Source: Haloarchaeobius sp. FL176 (GTDB taxonomy: Archaea > Halobacteriota > Halobacteria > Halobacteriales > Natrialbaceae). From it: 64,000 nt of DNA. The notes below the pieces were generated by a model. That model did no database searches. It saw only the letters and a program-made list of their open reading frames with translations, and was not told where the DNA came from. This document shows, piece by piece, positions 61,896 through 64,000 of the stretch. Every line of letters starts with the position of its first letter. The first letter of the stretch is position 1. The stretch lies in the NCBI RefSeq assembly GCF_024609245.1, contig NZ_JANJYH010000005.1, positions 124,001 through 188,000 on the forward strand, given 5' to 3'. Position numbers and translations under genes: made by a program.

Positions 61896-62401
61896 TGCTC
61901 ACCTCCGTCGCTGCTGTTGTACTCACCTTCCGGCACCACCCGGAGGATTCCCTCCATGGTGTGGTGCCCGGAGCCACAGTACTCGTGGCAGATGAGGCCG
62001 TACTCGCCGGCCTCGTTCACTTCGACGGTGACCTCTGAGACCTCGCCGGGGATGACCATCGTGTTCGCGTTGGTCCCGACGACCGAGAAGCCGTGGATGA
62101 CGTCCGCAGAGGTCACGTAGAACGTCACCGTGCTGTTTGCGGGCACCACGATGGGGTCCGGCTGGAAGATGAACTGCCGGGCCACCACGTGGGCCTCGTA
62201 CTCGTTCTCACCGACCTGCTCGACGCCGGGGTCGCTGAACTCGGGGTGCTCGTCGAGGGCGTTCGGGTTGACGTTTCCACCGCTGTCGTCAACCATCGTT
62301 ACACCGACGCCGACCGCGCCGTACGTGATGGTCGCGATGAAGCCCACGATGAGCAGCAGCGACATGCCGAGCCAGAGTTTCTCGTACTGGTGAATGTGCA
62401 T
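61892..62401 (-). CDS. cbaB: ba3-type cytochrome c oxidase subunit II
   Basis: A 169-residue protein. It has an N-terminal membrane helix (LLLIVGFIATITYGAVGVGV) and a CuA cupredoxin domain. The CuA ligands are H103, C138, E140, C142, H146 and M149 in the arrangement ICHEYCGSGHHTM. It receives electrons, probably from a halocyanin-type protein, and passes them to subunit I. The overlap with subunit I (ATGA) indicates a shared transcript. No halocyanin gene is visible in this operon. Confidence 0.93.
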   Translation of the reverse strand: MHIHQYEKLWLGMSLLLIVGFIATITYGAVGVGVTMVDDSGGNVNPNALDEHPEFSDPGVEQVGENEYEAHVVARQFIFQPDPIVVPANSTVTFYVTSADVIHGFSVVGTNANTMVIPGEVSEVTVEVNEAGEYGLICHEYCGSGHHTMEGILRVVPEGEYNSSDGGEQ

Positions 62402-62407
62402 CCGTGA

Positions 62408-62638
62408 TCACCCCACCACGATGAGGTCGTTGCCCAGGAACTCGACGAAGTACATGAACACCCACATGACCGCGAGGACCGCGAAGTACGTCAGTATCAG
62501 CGCGAGTGTTCCCTTCGGGTCGAACTCCTCGTGGGTGAGCTTCCGTTCCGGTTCCTCCTGCGTCACAGGTGCCGAAACGCTCTGTTCTCCCTCCGCCACT
62601 TCCTCCTCGTCTTCGACTGCTGGTACACCCCTGCTCAT
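62408..62638 (-). CDS. Small membrane subunit at the head of the ba3 operon (CbaD-like)
   Basis: A 76-residue protein with an acidic N-terminus of about 45 residues (MSRGVPAVEDEEEVAEGEQS, split) and one membrane helix (LALILTYFAVLAVMWVFMYF). It begins the ba3 operon and ends 6 bp before subunit II. By position it corresponds to CbaD of Natronomonas or to the one-helix subunit IIa of ba3 oxidases. No cofactor motif is visible. It starts at the ATG at 62638; gaattaag about 28 nt upstream is its TATA-like element. Confidence 0.65.
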   Translation of the reverse strand: MSRGVPAVEDEEEVAEGEQSVSAPVTQEEPERKLTHEEFDPKGTLALILTYFAVLAVMWVFMYFVEFLGNDLIVVG

Positions 62639-62739
62639 GAAAATCAATTCTAAATTCTCATGTCTTAATTCTCTGGGTCGGTTCCGCGAGCCGAGAATCG
62701 GACCAGCATTTATAATCGCACACTTCCACACCCCTCACC
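62639..62739. promoter_or_regulatory. AT-rich divergent promoter region of the ba3/copper cluster
   Basis: It is strongly A/T-rich. It has three copies of AATTCT at 62646-62651, 62653-62658 and 62667-62672, spaced 7 and 14 bp apart. TATA-like elements are at 62665-62670 (minus strand, ba3) and tttata at 62710-62715 (plus, 62740 gene). The layout fits a regulated divergent promoter for oxidase and copper supply, although the repeats are short. Confidence 0.55.
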
Positions 62740-62937
62740 ATGGACGCTACACCGCGAACGGTCGGGTTCATCTCGCTGGCCGCGCTGGCTCCGGCGGTGG
62801 CTTTCATCGCGCTGAAGGGGGAGACCATCGCAGCCATCACCCTCCTCAACGTGCTCATCATCACCGGCAGTCTGGCGCTCGCGCTCTCGCCACACGAGGA
62901 CGAGCACCACGACGAGGCGAGCGCGAACGGGGTGTGA
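62740..62937 (+). CDS. Small membrane protein with His/Asp/Glu-rich tail
   Basis: A 65-residue protein with two membrane spans (about 8-25 and 30-50). Its short C-terminal tail, S-P-H-E-D-E-H-H-D-E-A-S, could bind a metal. It lies 3 bp before the SafE-like gene and divergent from the ba3 operon. Its role is unknown; copper relay to CuA/CuB is a speculative fit. A tttataat element is 30 nt before the ATG. Confidence 0.65.
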   Translation: MDATPRTVGFISLAALAPAVAFIALKGETIAAITLLNVLIITGSLALALSPHEDEHHDEASANGV

Positions 62938-62940
62938 TAG

Positions 62941-63765
62941 GTGAACGGGTGGGGCGAGCCCGTCGCGCGAGGCCTGCAAACCGGCGGCGTCACCGCGAAC
63001 GCCGACCTGCTGCTGTTCCTCGTCATCGGCGCGCTCGGCGGCGCGCACTGCCTCGGAATGTGTGGGCCGCTGGTGTCGACGTACGCCGACCGTATCACCG
63101 CGAGCGGCGACGCCCGCCGGCGGGACCAGCTGACGGTGCGCGACGTTCGCCAGCACGGACTGTTCAACCTCGGCCGCACCGCTGGCTACGCGTTCGTCGG
63201 CGCGGTGCTCGGACTCGCCGGCAGCCTCGTCGTCGGGGGCGTCACGGCAATCACGTCGCTCTCGGACGTCGTGCGCGGGAGTATGGGCATCCTCGTCGGC
63301 CTGTTCATCCTCGCCGCGGGCGTCGGCTACCTGTTCCGCGGCACCGCCGGCGGTGCGGCCGTCGGGAACTCTATCCCCGTGCTCTCGGGTGTGTTTCGAC
63401 GGGTCAGTGGTGTATTGACGGGCCACCTCGACCGTGCGACGAACTCGACGGGTATCGTCGGACTGGGTGCGGTCCACGCGGTACTCCCCTGTCCGATCAC
63501 CTACCCGGCGTACCTGTACGCGTTCGTCATCGGCGACCCGGTCCGTGGGGCACTCGCGTTGTCGCTGCTCGGCATCGGGACGATTCCGACGCTGCTGGCG
63601 TACGGGCTCGCCATCGGTTCGCTGTCGGTGCGGCACCGAACGCTGTTGCACCGGACGATGGGCGTCGCCTTCCTCGGCCTCGGCTACCTGCCGCTCGCCC
63701 ACGGCCTGATGCTGCTCGGCGTCCACCTGCCGCACCCACCCGTACCGTACTACCAGCCGCTGTGA
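62941..63765 (+). CDS. SafE/TauE-like membrane protein (COG2836 type)
   Basis: A 274-residue membrane protein with about six spans. The N-terminal span carries H36-C-L-G-M-C41-G-P, and the middle region has L-P-C-P-I-T-Y-P (about 183-190), typical of the SafE/DsbD-like family next to oxidase-maturation genes in bacteria. It could move a metal or reductant across the membrane. The start is the GTG at 62941 directly after the small His-tailed protein. It precedes a copper-type P-ATPase by 7 bp, so the three genes appear to form one operon. Confidence 0.75.
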   Translation: MNGWGEPVARGLQTGGVTANADLLLFLVIGALGGAHCLGMCGPLVSTYADRITASGDARRRDQLTVRDVRQHGLFNLGRTAGYAFVGAVLGLAGSLVVGGVTAITSLSDVVRGSMGILVGLFILAAGVGYLFRGTAGGAAVGNSIPVLSGVFRRVSGVLTGHLDRATNSTGIVGLGAVHAVLPCPITYPAYLYAFVIGDPVRGALALSLLGIGTIPTLLAYGLAIGSLSVRHRTLLHRTMGVAFLGLGYLPLAHGLMLLGVHLPHPPVPYYQPL

Positions 63766-63772
63766 GTGAGCT

Positions 63773-64000
63773 ATGACCGGCTGTACGCTCTGTGACCTGG
63801 ACCTGCCCGCCGACCCGGTGACCGACCCCGAGGTCGCGGGCGAGTTCTGCTGTCGTGGCTGCCTCGCCGTCGCACGCTCGCTGGACGACGTCGAGGACAT
63901 CGACGCGGCCTCGCCCGAGGAGCTGCTCGACCCGGGCGACGACGACGCCGACGGCGAGGTCTGCTACCTCTCGGTCGACGGGATGCACTGTGCGACCTGC
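63773..64000 (+). CDS. Copper-type P-type ATPase (CcoI/FixI-like), N-terminal fragment
   Basis: Only the first 76 residues are visible; the frame runs off the right edge. They show an N-terminal Cys-rich binding segment (C4-x2-C7, then C26-C27-x2-C30) and the start of a heavy-metal-associated domain with G-M-H-C73-A-T-C76. This N-terminus is typical of P1B ATPases of the FixI/CcoI type, which supply copper for oxidase assembly. Position after a SafE-like gene and beside a ba3 oxidase supports that role. The ATPase core lies outside the window. Confidence 0.85.
   Translation, partial: MTGCTLCDLDLPADPVTDPEVAGEFCCRGCLAVARSLDDVEDIDAASPEELLDPGDDDADGEVCYLSVDGMHCATC

Noticed and set aside
60585-62120. 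Long plus-strand open frame opposite the ba3 oxidase genes
   Set aside because: It mirrors the strong oxidase genes and gives a Gln/His/Arg-rich protein without any domain.
1-64000. CRISPR arrays, insertion sequences or prophage genes
   Set aside because: No regularly spaced repeats, transposase, recombinase or phage structural motif could be seen in either strand.

Overview
The window is a stretch of haloarchaeal (class Halobacteria) chromosome. The evidence is very GC-rich DNA, strongly acidic proteins, Asp/Glu-rich linkers, and mostly leaderless genes with an A/T-rich TATA element about 25-32 nt before the start codon. Characteristic archaeal or haloarchaeal genes support this: archaeal type A RNase P RNA, a Hvo_1808-type surface protein pair, MptD, ArfB, FAU-1, DUF5611, DUF5790 and DUF5806 proteins, and a ba3-type terminal oxidase. 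I saw no rRNA, CRISPR array, insertion sequence, integrase or phage gene. It reads as ordinary chromosomal backbone with metabolic, envelope and regulatory genes. The genus cannot be fixed by eye.

Layout. 1-5.9 kb: truncated lipid kinase, HD hydrolase, MFS transporter, thioesterase, azf-like extended SDR, Zn-ribbon protein, ZIP transporter and aldo/keto reductase. 5.9-10.2 kb: large secreted beta-propeller protein divergent from a UspA/GNAT pair, then a second UspA. Here lie two palindromes with related half-sites and a hairpin-rich gene-free segment. 10.2-17.3 kb: geranylgeranyl-reductase-like flavoprotein, PPP-like phosphatase, YgfZ/GcvT protein, DUF5611, an acidic double Zn-ribbon protein, a small DUF6432 protein and the FAU-1 pair. 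17.3-23.3 kb: PrsW protease, riboflavin synthase, Lrp-TRASH regulator, CopD-like membrane protein, DUF3267 zincin and a winged-helix regulator. 23.4-29.3 kb: two multi-spanning membrane proteins, a membrane hydrolase, a glutaredoxin and a MutS-family ATPase.

29.4-35.8 kb: Tat-exported repeat protein, R2lox-like oxidase, MptD-MaoC pair, DUF5790, ArfB and small proteins. 35.9-43.4 kb: histidine kinase, ABC exporter, DUF192 protein, tRNA-Val(UAC), M29 aminopeptidase, RNase P RNA and AMMECR1. 43.4-51.4 kb: nicotinate phosphoribosyltransferase, two tandem Hvo_1808 lipoproteins, nicotinamidase-like hydrolase, M23-like protein, lipoate-ligase-like protein and dihydroorotase. 51.4-58 kb: an oligopeptide-type ABC importer with a fused double ATPase. 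58-64 kb: DUF5806, the ba3 oxidase operon, and a divergent set that looks dedicated to copper supply (small His-tailed membrane protein, SafE/TauE-like protein, and the start of a Cu-type P-ATPase).

Several genes combine into pathways: NAD salvage (nicotinamidase plus nicotinate phosphoribosyltransferase), pterin and flavin/F420 cofactors (MptD, ArfB, riboflavin synthase), pyrimidine synthesis (dihydroorotase), peptide uptake, and terminal respiration with copper insertion. I did not find one clearly new multigene system. The best leads are the Hvo_1808 paralogue with a disrupted HExxH motif, the symmetric operator between the beta-propeller and UspA genes, the hairpin-rich segment at about 9990-10140, and the copper/oxidase maturation cluster at the right edge.
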